Below the pieces are notes generated by a model, which was not told the DNA's origin, ran no database searches, and was given only the letters and a program-made list of their open reading frames with translations. From the NCBI GenBank assembly GCA_900404475.1, contig OUQQ01000182.1, positions 1 to 31,788 of the forward strand: DNA of 31,788 bases, in the 5' to 3' direction. Shown here piece after piece: positions 20,842-29,186 of this stretch. Both the position numbers and the translations under genes were made by a program. Each line of letters opens with the position of its first letter. The stretch's first letter is position 1. The DNA comes from Spongospora subterranea (Eukaryota > Endomyxa > Phytomyxea > Plasmodiophorida > Plasmodiophoridae).

Positions 20842-21396
20842 AATATACCTAATTTCCACCTTGCCTAATTCAAACAGATAATGACGGTAGGTACAAAACC
20901 CATCCTTTGGTAGCCATTGTCAAAATGATCACATTTTCACTAAACCGTCTCGTCGATGCAGAATTCGTCTTGAAGACGCTCCAGCGACATGGGCATTATC
21001 ATATCGAGTATTAACACAACCGGTAGTAAACCGTTCATCTGTATCGTTTCGCGTAGTAACAGATATTCTGTATTGGATCAGATCATCGGTATCGCAGCCC
21101 TCCTCTACCATCTCAAATGAGAACAGCGTTCAAATTACTACCGTAGAATCGAATAGCGAAACGATACAGATCCACGGTTTACTACCGGTTGTGTCAATAC
21201 TCGATATGATAATAGATGTCGTTGGAGCGGTTTCAAGACGATTTCTATATCGACGAGTACAGTAAAAGAAAAATGGAATACTCTAACAGCGTAACCATAT
21301 GATAATGTGATCATTTTGACAATGGCTACCAAAGGATGGATTCTGTACCTACAGTCATTATCTGTTTGAATTAAACAAGGTGGAAATTAGGTATAT
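20842..21396. mobile_element. Fold-back (MITE-like) element, about 555 bp
   Basis: The left arm (20,842-21,052) and right arm (21,156-21,396) are inverted copies, both carrying AATATACCTAATTTCCACCTTG at the outer end, CATCCTTTGGTAGCCATTGT inside and GGTAGTAAACCG near the centre. The right arm has about 30 extra bases. The spacer of about 100 bp is not repeated. No transposase is encoded. The layout is that of a non-autonomous fold-back/MITE, though a plain inverted duplication is possible. Target-site duplication was not established. Confidence 0.65.
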
Positions 21397-21503
21397 TTCA
21401 TTGGTTGGTATTTTTTGAGGTAGTGACACTATGAATGAGTTATACATTTCAGGAAAAAACCTCAATGGAATTTTAGAAATTCATTGGGATTTATAATTGG
21501 CAA

Positions 21504-21513
21504 NNNNNNNNNN
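21504..21513. other. Assembly gap, 10 N
   Basis: Ten N bases; true gap length unknown. Another single N is at 25,206, exactly at a tandem-duplication junction. Confidence 1.
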
Positions 21514-21647
21514 CTCTGGCGAAGATAACTAGACAAAGATAATGATAATCGCCATGGCACATGACTGAGCTCAATACAGGGACATGAGACCCAATTTCCA
21601 AATTGACATTGATCATTGTCGACCGTCAAAGATATTGAGAGAAAGAT

Positions 21648-21793
21648 GATGATCGTTCTATGTAGTTTGACAATGAATTCTGGTATGTTTTCAATATTAC
21701 CATATCGCCAACTTTGCTCCGATGATCGTTCTATGTAGTTTGACAATGAATTCTGGTATGTTCTCAATATTACCATATCGCCAACTTTGCTCC
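21648..21793. repeat. 73-bp tandem duplication
   Basis: Two head-to-tail copies (21,648-21,720 and 21,721-21,793) beginning GATGATCGTTCTATGTAGTT, almost identical; one T/C difference is visible. Near-identity says the duplication is recent or an assembly artefact; it lies 135 bp from the N gap. Confidence 0.95.
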
Positions 21794-22159
21794 GATTACA
21801 CTATTCCATGGATTTGAGCCATCACCATTGGACGTTGTTTGGTCACCGCACCAACATCGGATTTTAGATGTGACGCTTTCAGCGGAAACGTCTAGAAACT
21901 TACGTTTTTGCTAAAAGATTTAAGTTCCACAACATGCACCGCAAAATTTTTTAGGTTGTACCGGCCATCGGGAACGTCAAAACCGACATCGACGCGCCTT
22001 TGTTGCTAACTCCCAACTTGATGACGAAGTGCTCTATTCTGTCATTAAAATGTCGCTGTCACCAAACATGTGCGTTCGCTCTGAGTGCCGAACGAGCTTG
22101 ACGCTTTGAAAGACCGATATGTAGCAGCGAACGCACCGTCATCAAACCTCATTAATCGG
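21794..22159. other. No gene recognised
   Basis: Broken short frames only. A small perfect inverted pair GTGCGTTCGCT / AGCGAACGCAC lies at about 22,070 and 22,125. The sequence ends where the second duplicated block begins. Confidence 0.4.
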
Positions 22160-22332
22160 CTCACATATTTTGATAGTTTTTAAGGAAGTAAAGAGGAATG
22201 CAAAAACTAATTGGAAGACATGCGACGGTGAAGATGTGATAGAAACTCAAAGGAACTGGATGAATTTATTGTCGGAAAACAATGACGGCCTTGTAAATAG
22301 AGCATTCCCAGACGAACGAAAACGAACAATGA

Positions 22333-22879
22333 TCATGATGTGAAGAAATAACGTACGAGATACACCAATATCGCGATCAATGCTATGCAGGGAACAATGT
22401 GACAGGGATTTACTCTCGATGGCCGCTTCGCAACTGCAACAACAAAATTGAGTCCATATTAAGGTGGCAGAAGGATAAGCACTGGGAGTTCATCAAATAT
22501 GATATTGAAAAAATGAAAAAACGATAAACACGCGAAAAGAGTTTCACAATTAGGAAACGACTGAATTTTGGATCGGCAATATGGAGAATCAACCACGATA
22601 GATTATGAAAACAAATTCGTTCAGGTTAATCAGGGTACCTCTGGCTTTATGTTTCGCACGCCTGTGGTGTTCCGATTCATCACTACTACGAACAAAAGAC
22701 AAGGCATTGGGGAAAAGTGCATCCCACTTGGTGAAGTCGCCACCAATCCGTTCGCTGATCTTCCGCTCACTAATTAATGGAAACTTCTTAGGAGGAGGCC
22801 TTAGATTTTCATCGTCAGAAGTACTGCCAGCGACGAGCAAGGCGACGACGGCAAAAACGACGAGAGAACGACAGAACAT
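22333..22879 (-). CDS. Small type-I membrane/secreted protein A2, 2 exons
   Basis: Exon 1 is 22,879-22,639 and exon 2 is 22,433-22,333 (minus strand), joined in phase 1 over a GTACCC...TTGCAG intron: 113 codons. Residues 1-21 (MFCRSLVVFAVVALLVAGST) form a signal peptide. The ectodomain begins SDDENLRPPPKKFP and is charged, and exon 2 encodes a transmembrane segment (IVPCIALIAILVYLV) with a short Arg/Tyr/Phe tail. Without splicing exon 1 runs into a stop at 22,589, losing the membrane anchor. Retained intron would thus make a soluble form; this is inference. Paralogue of A1 (13,840-14,369): same leader style, DDEN start, donor position and phase, and tail length. The ectodomain shares little beyond that. 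No oomycete-type RxLR motif is clear. Confidence 0.65.
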
Positions 22880-23003
22880 TTGGCCAAATCGATGACACAA
22901 GAGTATGACAATGATCCAAGGAGTTTCGATTGGAGTGACCAGTCAGGCGAAACCTTCACTGTATCATTTTTTGGTACAGTACTATTGCCGAGTGAGCCGA
23001 GTG

Positions 23004-23011
23004 TATTTATA
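23004..23011 (-). promoter_or_regulatory. TATA-like box of gene A2
   Basis: TATAAATA on the minus strand, about 125 nt upstream of the A2 ATG and aligned with the TATTAATA of gene A1. Confidence 0.45.
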
Positions 23012-23170
23012 GCCGTTGGCCAGGCGCACTGCGGGAGGCGGACATTAACGGGCTCCGCTACTGTGAGACCAACTGGTTACAGTCGTTCTTGCCACGGAAG
23101 ATAGTGGACAAATTTAGATCTGTGAGGGTTTCCCTGTGGGAAAACATGTCCTGGCTCTCGCGCTTGATTC

Positions 23171-24000
23171 GTGATGCTCCATCGTCTCCTTTACATCCGC
23201 TTTCCGCCAGGACAAATGTATTCTGAAACCCCATCGTCACCGCAGTCAGCCTCTGTGTCTCCAGATTCTTATCTGCTGTTGGATTCGGACTTGTTGGACC
23301 AGGCGCCATCTCCTCAACCTTTTCCACAACCTCCGTTTTCTGTAAACAATCATTTTGCAACTAACGAAATAGTCCTACGCGACGCTCGCGAATATGCTAA
23401 AAGTGCAGGTTTAATCATCGCCTGCGATTCTCATCCATTTTCGAAACTGAAACCTCACCCGTTCATTGGGGACACGGTCTACGCTCATTCAAAAGAACCG
23501 AAAATAGATCGACTACGTAGAAGCGATCTGGCAGGAACAGTACCGTCGCGCTTCTGATCTTCCTCATACGGAAGAGGTCAACGATCAAGAAATCAATTGG
23601 CGAGTATCTTCATCCGACGGACGATTCTTTCTCGATATCGTTCTTTTCCGACGACCGTGTGAGGCAAACTCCTACCTGCAACTGTGCTGATTTCACCTCC
23701 AGCTTAATACCATTCGCAGGCATCTGTGCTGTATTCTGTCGTATTTCTCGAATACTCTTTGTAGTAGATAACCTGCATCAACGCTGGGGAATCGATGGCC
23801 ACCCGCTTTACAGCAAGCGTTATTGACGCTGAATGACAATGGTCGTCCTCAGACGATTACAGATCTTGCACAAACTCACTTGGACATGACGGTACATCAA
23901 AGCACTGTATACCCAGCGAAAGCAGATGTTCGATACACCAAATTTTGACCATCTTTGGAAGACGATCGAACCACATGTCATCAATAATCAGCACACGTAC
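23171..24000 (+). mobile_element. Possible MULE-type transposase fragment
   Basis: A 128-codon frame (23,171-23,557) is Pro/Ser-rich and then reads NEIVLRDAREYAKSAGLIIAC, similar in spacing to the FAR1/MULE N-terminal block (a helix followed by YA...G..I). Farther on (about 23,815-23,935, other frame) ITDLAQTHLDMTVHQSTVYPAK resembles the (V/I)S.STVYRAK block that follows in MULE proteins. Stops and frame changes lie between them, and no DDE core was seen. It falls in the part of duplication copy 2 that has no counterpart in copy 1, as expected for an insertion. The family call is tentative. Confidence 0.3.
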
Positions 24001-24526
24001 AAGCTATTGACAATGAATCTCCTTTCATTTCGGAATAACCTACATGGAGATGGGAGTTCGGCCTTGATAGAAAATAATAATATTCAAACCGAGCCTCAAT
24101 GTCCCGGTACTTCCACCCAGGTAAAGAGGCAGGGATGCAGACGATGTAAATAGGTTTTGAACTGTTACCAGGTTGTCCTTCTTTTAAGTTATTGAATTTG
24201 AAAAGATCAGCGTTGATTCGGCGCAAGGGTAAATGTTCGGCCCGTATCAAGGCTGGTGCAAGTTCAAAAATCAATCATGGCTCTGGAAGCTCCAGATGCC
24301 CTTATATTGCCCCAACATGGCCAAATTCAGAGAATACATACATGATTCAGTAAAAACCGTTTATGCAATTTAGTAAGAAAAAGATCACTCACTGCACTGG
24401 GGCCTTCGAGCGAGAATACAAATGCTCAGCATTGAAATCAAGAAACGAACCACAGTGACAAACTACAAATCGATTCTGAGTCGTATCTCGGTTTTTTACT
24501 GAATCGGTGTTTACCAAGATGCTCAC
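24001..24526. other. No gene recognised
   Basis: Broken frames on both strands between the MULE-like fragment and gene C. A 97-codon minus-strand frame (23,981-24,274) has no recognised motif. Confidence 0.35.
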
Positions 24527-24781
24527 CTATTCACTAATTTTGTTCATTATATCAGTCCTAACCACCGCTGTAAGACCTACTGCTGCTTGGCCAATAAATA
24601 ACGCATGCGGTTCATGTAGCCCCTGGACACAACTTCGGTTCGGTTCTGGAATCTCACAGTGATTCTTTCTGCCTAGCAGATTGATTAGCGAACAAATCAA
24701 ATCGTATTGGCAATCAACGGCTGACACTAAGCAGAGGAAAAGAATGATGATGATTCTAGACCCCTTGGTGAGGGCGAACAT
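24527..24781 (-). CDS. Small secreted Cys-containing protein C, 84 aa
   Basis: True ATG at 24,781, single exon. Residues 1-24 make a strong signal peptide: basic n-region (MFALTKGSR), hydrophobic core IIIILFLCLVSAV, then DC before a likely cleavage at Q25. The predicted mature part is about 60 residues with three Cys (at about 31, 44 and 51), one of the linkers being KNHCEIPEPNRSC, and no membrane anchor. The upstream 90 bp separates it from leader ORF B2a on the same strand. No counterpart was found in duplication copy 1. Small secreted proteins of this type are often effectors or surface proteins in parasites; I do not recognise the family. An intron joining it to the B2a leader is possible but unsupported. 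Confidence 0.5.
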   Translation of the reverse strand: MFALTKGSRIIIILFLCLVSAVDCQYDLICSLINLLGRKNHCEIPEPNRSCVQGLHEPHALFIGQAAVGLTAVVRTDIMNKISE

Positions 24782-24830
24782 ATCCCCATCGTAACGGAGA
24801 CGTTTCGGTTGGTTTAGACGGCGTATGTCA

Positions 24831-24941
24831 CTATAATTGGTTGATCGTTAACTTACTTGGAAAAGGTAGAGTGATCAAGGCAAGCATTATTGCGAGTAAA
24901 TATGTTAGCATGGAGTTAACTTGATAAGGATTCTGCTCCAT
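24831..24941 (-). CDS. Leader ORF B2a, 36 codons
   Basis: Reads MEQNPYQVNSML, then a hydrophobic YLLAIMLALITL core and a TAG after 36 codons. It resembles a bare signal peptide. A GTAAGT donor lies inside it (24,856-24,851 on the minus strand), but the duplicate in copy 1 continues through the matching point (ETINQSQ against KLTINQL), so splicing there is doubtful. Likely a truncated or first-exon remnant. Confidence 0.3.
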   Translation of the reverse strand: MEQNPYQVNSMLTYLLAIMLALITLPFPSKLTINQL

Positions 24942-25529
24942 GATTTTGGTGTTGTGGGAATTGCTTGATAGGAATAGTTGGGGTGAGCCCCAGAGGCTAA
25001 AAATTCACAGATTCGGTGAAAACTATAACTTATGCGAAAACATTCACAAAGGATGGATTAAAGACTGTCAGACACTGCCGTAGTTTCAGCCATAAATTAC
25101 GGCGGTCGTTTCCGTTTTGAGGCTTTGCCAGCACCTCATGGATATTAAAGTGGTTGGACTCTGGAGGAAGTTTGGTCGCAAGGCTGAAACTATAAAGGGG
25201 ATGACNGTGATCAAGGCAAGCATTATTGCGAGTAAATATGTTAGCATGGAGTTAACTTGATAAGGATTCTGCTCCATGATTTTGGTGTTGTGGGAATTGC
25301 TTGATAGGAATAGTTGGGGTGAGCCCCAGAGGCTAAAAATTCACAGATTCGGTGAAAACTATAACTTATGCGAAAACATTCACAAAGACTGTCAGACACT
25401 GCCGTAGTTTCAGCCATAAATTACGGCGGTCGTTTCCGTTTTGAGGCTTTGCCAGCACCTCATGGATATTAAAGTGGTTGGACTCTGGAGGAAGTTTGGT
25501 CGCAAGGCTGAAACTATAAAGGGGATGAC
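24871..25529. repeat. 336-bp tandem duplication
   Basis: Two head-to-tail copies starting GTGATCAAGGCAAGCATT at 24,871 and 25,207. The second copy lacks 13 bases (GGATGGATTAAAG) and is otherwise nearly identical. The single N at 25,206 sits at the junction. The block is also a diverged match to 15,440-15,790. Confidence 0.95.
25086..25277 (-). CDS. Leader ORF B2b, 63 codons, made across the junction
   Basis: Same first 23 residues as B2a (MEQNPYQVNSML...LLAIMLAL), then it runs over the duplication junction, through the N codon, into sequence that lies upstream of the ATG in the other copy. The C-terminal 40 residues (FIVSALRPNFLQ...) are therefore a by-product of the duplication. Not likely a conserved gene. 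Confidence 0.25.
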   Translation of the reverse strand: MEQNPYQVNSMLTYLLAIMLALIXVIPFIVSALRPNFLQSPTTLISMRCWQSLKTETTAVIYG

Positions 25530-25918
25530 GGATGAACATCACCACACTGATCACGTGAATTGTTCTCTGATGTACCTCTCCTGTCATTTGAATGGATCAT
25601 CTTTGCGCCAAGCGCCCGAAGCATAGGAACGGTTTCACGAAACTTGGATCGGCCCATTGGTGAATGATATTTGTTGCATTCCTACGTCGATAACTCCAAT
25701 GCGCAATCGGCCCAATGGAATCCAGGGTTTGCCGCTGTCAAAAAGTCAGAGGAAAACAAGCACCTTTCTAACCACGACCGAACAATGGCAAGCGATGCCT
25801 GTTACGTCAATCCATCAACAGAGTAAAACTTGATTTGACGCTTTCCTTGGCACGCTTTCCCCAGGCATCACAGCCAGGATAGGCTTTTTGTTGCCTCGTG
25901 GGCCGCCCTTGATTTGAT

Positions 25919-26320
25919 AACCCCATTCCTAGAACATATCCATTCAATGCTCTCATCCTGGCAAGAATTTGAATCCGAATTCTCGACAATGAGCAAAAAC
26001 GGCGCTGATAACGCTAAAGTACCTTTGTTGTGAGTCGCCAAACCGTCGTCGTTTACCAAGCGGCATCCCTCTGGATCGTTATGGATCCCGTTTGTCAATA
26101 TGCTCAAGTATATTTCTCGGGCAGGTCTTGCCGAAGTCAAAAAGGACGAGCTGACCCGCTTCGCAACCGATGCGAAGCGCATGGTCAGTGCTTCCTCATC
26201 GATACCCGCCTTCGCGATCACAGAGCGATGTCGCCGCCCAATGCCCTCGCGCGCCACAAGGTCCCCGACGTTGAGTTTGGCCATAGACACATCAACTGAT
26301 CGGTATCACTGTCCCTAGAG
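25919..26320 (+). pseudogene. Broken copy of the NYN-like ORF
   Basis: Counterpart of 18,929-19,381. The reading is spread over at least two frames: SRQTVVVYQAASLWIVMDP in one, then MLKYISRAGLAEVKKDEL in another, then CFLIDTRLRDHRAMSPPNAL back in the first. Short deletions against copy 1 cause the shifts. The peptide is more conserved than the frame, so this copy is the decayed one. Confidence 0.55.
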
Positions 26321-26430
26321 GAAAGAACGCCCTATAGAGACTAATGACCTACTCCAGTCTCTACTTTTTCTGTTTTGACATGTAGTGGGTGAAATCCATG
26401 AATATTACGTGGATGTTTTATCTCTAAAAC

Positions 26431-26691
26431 TCAGATTCCATTTATTAGGTGTTGATTCGCAAAGTGTGTTTCAGTTCGGTTGCCTTTTCTTCGCTTAGTG
26501 AATCTCAGTTTTGGGAAGGATGACGCAATCCATTTCTGTATATCAGTCTTCAGTACTTGCGTTGCCTGGCTGATTATGACTATGTACATCTTATATTGAA
26601 ACGCTGATCTTGTTAGTTCAAGCAATCCAGCCCATTGCCGATCCTGTTCCATTATGTCTACATAAATACGTATCAAGTGTAAGATGACCAT
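26431..26691 (-). mobile_element. Possible 3' LINE coding remnant
   Basis: An 86-codon minus-strand frame with MEQDRQWAGLLELTRSAF and TDIQKWIASSFPKL. It lies downstream, in the same strand, of the LINE ORF1 / ORF2 start at 26,797-27,372 and could be part of the same element after internal deletion. No diagnostic RT or RNase H residue is seen; assignment rests mainly on position. Confidence 0.25.
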
Positions 26692-26796
26692 TGGGTAATG
26701 ATCCGGCGTAGTTCAATATTTTGTTGCTATGATTCTTCCCTGGTTTGGGTCTCTAATATAGTCATAGAGCAAGGGCAGTCAGATCAATACGAACAA

Positions 26797-27571
26797 TTAT
26801 AGATTGACATTCCACGACATTCCACGAATGTCATTCTCTGATTGTTTGTATTGATCGGATTGCTTCCTGCTTCTGAAGTATTCGATCATTTGTGGACATT
26901 GCTTATGTTCGTGTCCTTCCTGATCGCATATGACGCATTTGGTGGCATCGGTGCTCTTGCACGTGTTTGTTTGATGACCGGTGTTCCCACACTTTCCACA
27001 GCGCTTTTGCTCGCAGAAGTCTTTTTGTTCGAACCCAAGTCGGAAACATTGGAAGCAAGTGTTTTGCCTTTGATCTTTTGATCTGAATGCTTTGTATTTT
27101 TCCCGAATGGTGAACCATGTCTTCTTCAATCGCTTCATCGGCATGACTCGGTTTCTGGAATGTACCGATCGTCGTGTTGTTGCCAATACATTTGGCTTTG
27201 GCAGGCCTTTGTCCTTTGAGTGCAGAGTAGATCTGCCCTGATTTGACGACCAATTCTGGGATGCCATATATGAACGGTTGTCTGTCCATGTCAGCTTTTT
27301 CCTGTCTGCACTGCTGTCATTGGACTTGTGCAACGCTTTTAATAAGTAGATATTGACCTGTAAGTTGTTCATTTCGTTTGTGTTCGCGTGAAGTTCTCTA
27401 AGCTAAGTTTGGTTATCGATTTTCGTTAAGTTTCATTGTTTTACCTTCTTGTAGGTTTCGGAAGATAATTGTGTTTACTTCTTTGGGTTCCAGGTTTTCT
27501 TTGTTGTACCATGGAATCTGTTCATCTATGGCGATCATGAGTTTGGTCATATCCATCGCTGCTATAATTGC
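26797..27571 (-). mobile_element. LINE ORF1 with CCHC zinc knuckles and ORF2 start
   Basis: The frame 27,372-26,797 (minus) carries two canonical zinc knuckles, CGKCGNTGHQTNTC and CVICDQEGHEHKQC, preceded by a degenerate one (CFQCFRLGF...C). This is typical of the nucleic-acid-binding ORF1/gag of non-LTR retrotransposons. The same frame runs to SWNVNL and a stop, the usual first strand of the APE-type endonuclease that opens ORF2, so ORF1 and ORF2 are read through and the element is cut off there. The N-terminal part of ORF1 (PWYNKENLEPKEVNTIIFRNL, ending 27,413) is in another frame, so it is broken. It pairs with an inverted copy at 27,687-28,060. Confidence 0.75.
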
Positions 27572-28060
27572 TTGACGGTAGAAACTTTCGGTTGGTGGTT
27601 CGTACTGGCTGCGGTATTGCTCGCCAGACTTCCTTTGTGTTTTTTTGTTGCCTGAGGAGTTGTACAGCTGGTTCTGGAGTTTCGAACAATTATAACAGCG
27701 ACAAATATGACCAAACTCATGATCGCCATAGATGAACAGATTCCATGGTACAAACAGTACCCTAAAGGAAATCTGGAAACCACAAGAGAAAACACAATCA
27801 TTTTCGAAGCCTACAAAAAGGTAAAACAATGAAAACTCAACTAAAAACGATAACCAAATTGAACAACCTAAGGTCAATATCTGCATCTCAAAAACGTTGC
27901 ACAATTCCCAGGACAGCAGTGCAGAAAGAAAAAAAAGGAAGAAACTGACATGGATAGACAACTGTTCATCTATGTGGGTCGTCAAATCAGGGCAGATCTA
28001 CTTTGCAATCACAGACAGGACACAGGCCTGGAACCCAAACGAGAACACCATGGAATTGTA
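27180..28060. repeat. Large inverted repeat of LINE ORF1, arms about 375-390 bp
   Basis: The left arm 27,180-27,571 and right arm 27,687-28,060 are reverse complements with many substitutions and indels. Shared anchors include CCATAGATGAACAGATTCCATGG, GGTCAATATCT, GACAGCAGTGCAG, and CAAATCAGGGCAGATCTACT. The non-repeated spacer is 115 bp (27,572-27,686). The right arm reads as ORF1 peptide on the plus strand (MTKLMIAIDEQIPWY, KKLTWIDN), so two diverged LINE copies stand head to head, not one copy recently folded back. Confidence 0.9.
27687..28060 (+). mobile_element. Second LINE ORF1 fragment, opposite strand
   Basis: Plus-strand reading TKLMIAIDEQIPWY followed by ENTIIFEAYKKV, then, after frame breaks, KKLTWIDNCSSM and GQIYFAITDRTQAW. 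These parallel the minus-strand ORF1 at 27,2xx-27,56x in order. Truncated before the zinc knuckles. Confidence 0.65.
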
Positions 28061-28511
28061 GTTTTGAACAAACCACAGAACCTTTGACTGATCGCCTTAA
28101 AGTCCTCACACGCTATGGCTCTATGACATGTGAATACGATTTCAGAATTATTTAATGTGTTGCATCAAAATCGCAGCCTAGCGACAGAATAGTCAGGGAT
28201 TGTTCACCTTTCTGTACAATCAATCATCAATTGATCGTTTTTGTGGCGAAAACGTGGGCAGGAGTCGTTCAAGTATCACTAGGATTTAATTCCCTGTTCC
28301 AACATATTCATGACCGTTCCAACAAGGACACGGCACATTGCAACCCACCATTACAACATTTCCACATCACTCGTCTGCATGACCATTTCCTGTTCGCTGA
28401 TGGTCATGATGGCCTTTTCTGGCCATTCATACCCTCAATTATTGCCCTCGTCCACAAAATCGCCACCTGTTGAGTCACCGTGGACAGTGACGCCACCGTG
28501 GTAGACCGCAA
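28061..28511. other. No gene recognised
   Basis: Short frames only; an 80-codon plus-strand frame (28,231-28,473) is His-rich without a recognised motif. Confidence 0.35.
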
Positions 28512-28862
28512 CTCTGCGCATGGTAGATTGGGTGGAGTTGCAGTGCTACATTTGTCGGCAGAAAAATGTCTGAATGGGTGGCGTTCGATCGTTTTGATTA
28601 CGAGGCAAGCGTTTTAAGCCTATTGACGTACCCGGGGATGGGTTTTTGGTTCTATCACGCGATAGTGGCTTCCAACGTTAACAGTTTCTCTTGCACTTCG
28701 AACATCTGTTTGCGATTTTTTGCAATGGGAACAAGACCCATCTCCGGGTACGTCAAAAGGCTTGAAACGCTTGCCTTCGTAATCGAAACGATCGAACGCC
28801 ACCCATTCAGACATCTTTCCGCCGACAAATAGCACTTTGCCACCCAATCTATGCGCAGCCGA
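28512..28862. repeat. Inverted repeat, arms about 130 bp
   Basis: The left arm 28,512-28,643 and right arm 28,736-28,862 share ATTGGGTGG, TTTGTCGGC, GTCTGAATGGGTGGCGTTCGATCG and ACGTACCCGG in opposite orientation. Spacer about 92 bp. Both arms encode MSEWVAFDRFDYE. Confidence 0.85.
28620..28847 (-). pseudogene. Fragment with OTU-like start motif
   Basis: The minus-strand frame reads MSEWVAFDRFDYEGKRFKPF and then DVPGDGSC. The DVPGDGSC block is the characteristic opening of OTU-family cysteine proteases (D-x-G-x-C followed by hydrophobic residues and His). Here the next residues are SHCKKSQ, not the usual phenylalanine/His stretch, and the frame ends soon after. No catalytic His is visible. 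It may be an OTU fragment carried by a mobile element, or a degenerate gag zinc knuckle (CSHCKKS). It sits on the right arm of the inverted repeat. Confidence 0.3.
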
Positions 28863-28908
28863 TTTTCAACCCTCATCAGCGTCATCAACGCACAAGACCA
28901 GGGTGTGC

Positions 28909-29094
28909 CATTAACAATACAGAAACTAATATCGATGATGCTGGAGGAATTGGAGCAACATCTTCCAGATTTACAATCGTCGTCAGTGGCTGAACTGTAG
29001 GCGGAAGTGTCGGCACTAAAGCCGATGGTAAATCTGGAAGATGTTGCTCCCATCGATCTTCCTCGATCATCATCGACCATAGTTTCCGTGCTGT
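28909..29094. repeat. Inverted repeat, arms about 68 bp
   Basis: The left arm 28,909-28,976 (CATTAACAATACAGAAACTA...GGAGCAACATCTTCCAGATT) and right arm 29,026-29,094 are reverse complements with a few mismatches and indels. Spacer about 50 bp. A long minus-strand frame (28,655-29,374) is open across both arms. Confidence 0.85.
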
Positions 29095-29186
29095 TAACGG
29101 TAGAATCTACGAATAAATCAGGCACTGATTCCCTGTTGGCGCTTTCTTCAACTACTTCAGCACGTTGGCAGGCATTGCGACGGTAG

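Larger units (their letters stand above)
22160..26365. repeat. Segmental duplication, copy 2
   Basis: Counterpart of 13,640-16,300 plus 18,929-19,430. It contains gene A2, the expanded middle (MULE-like fragment and gene C), the 336-bp tandem duplication of the leader-ORF block, and the frameshifted copy of the NYN-like ORF. It lacks the retroelement debris found in copy 1 at 16.3-18.9 kb. Confidence 0.75.

Noticed and set aside
22639..22879. Oomycete RxLR effector call for A1/A2
   Set aside because: No RxLR motif follows the signal peptide, and both have a C-terminal membrane helix, unlike RxLR effectors.
24846..24860. GTAAGT splice donor in leader ORF B2a leading to gene C
   Set aside because: The copy-1 sequence reads through the matching position, and gene C has its own ATG and full signal peptide.
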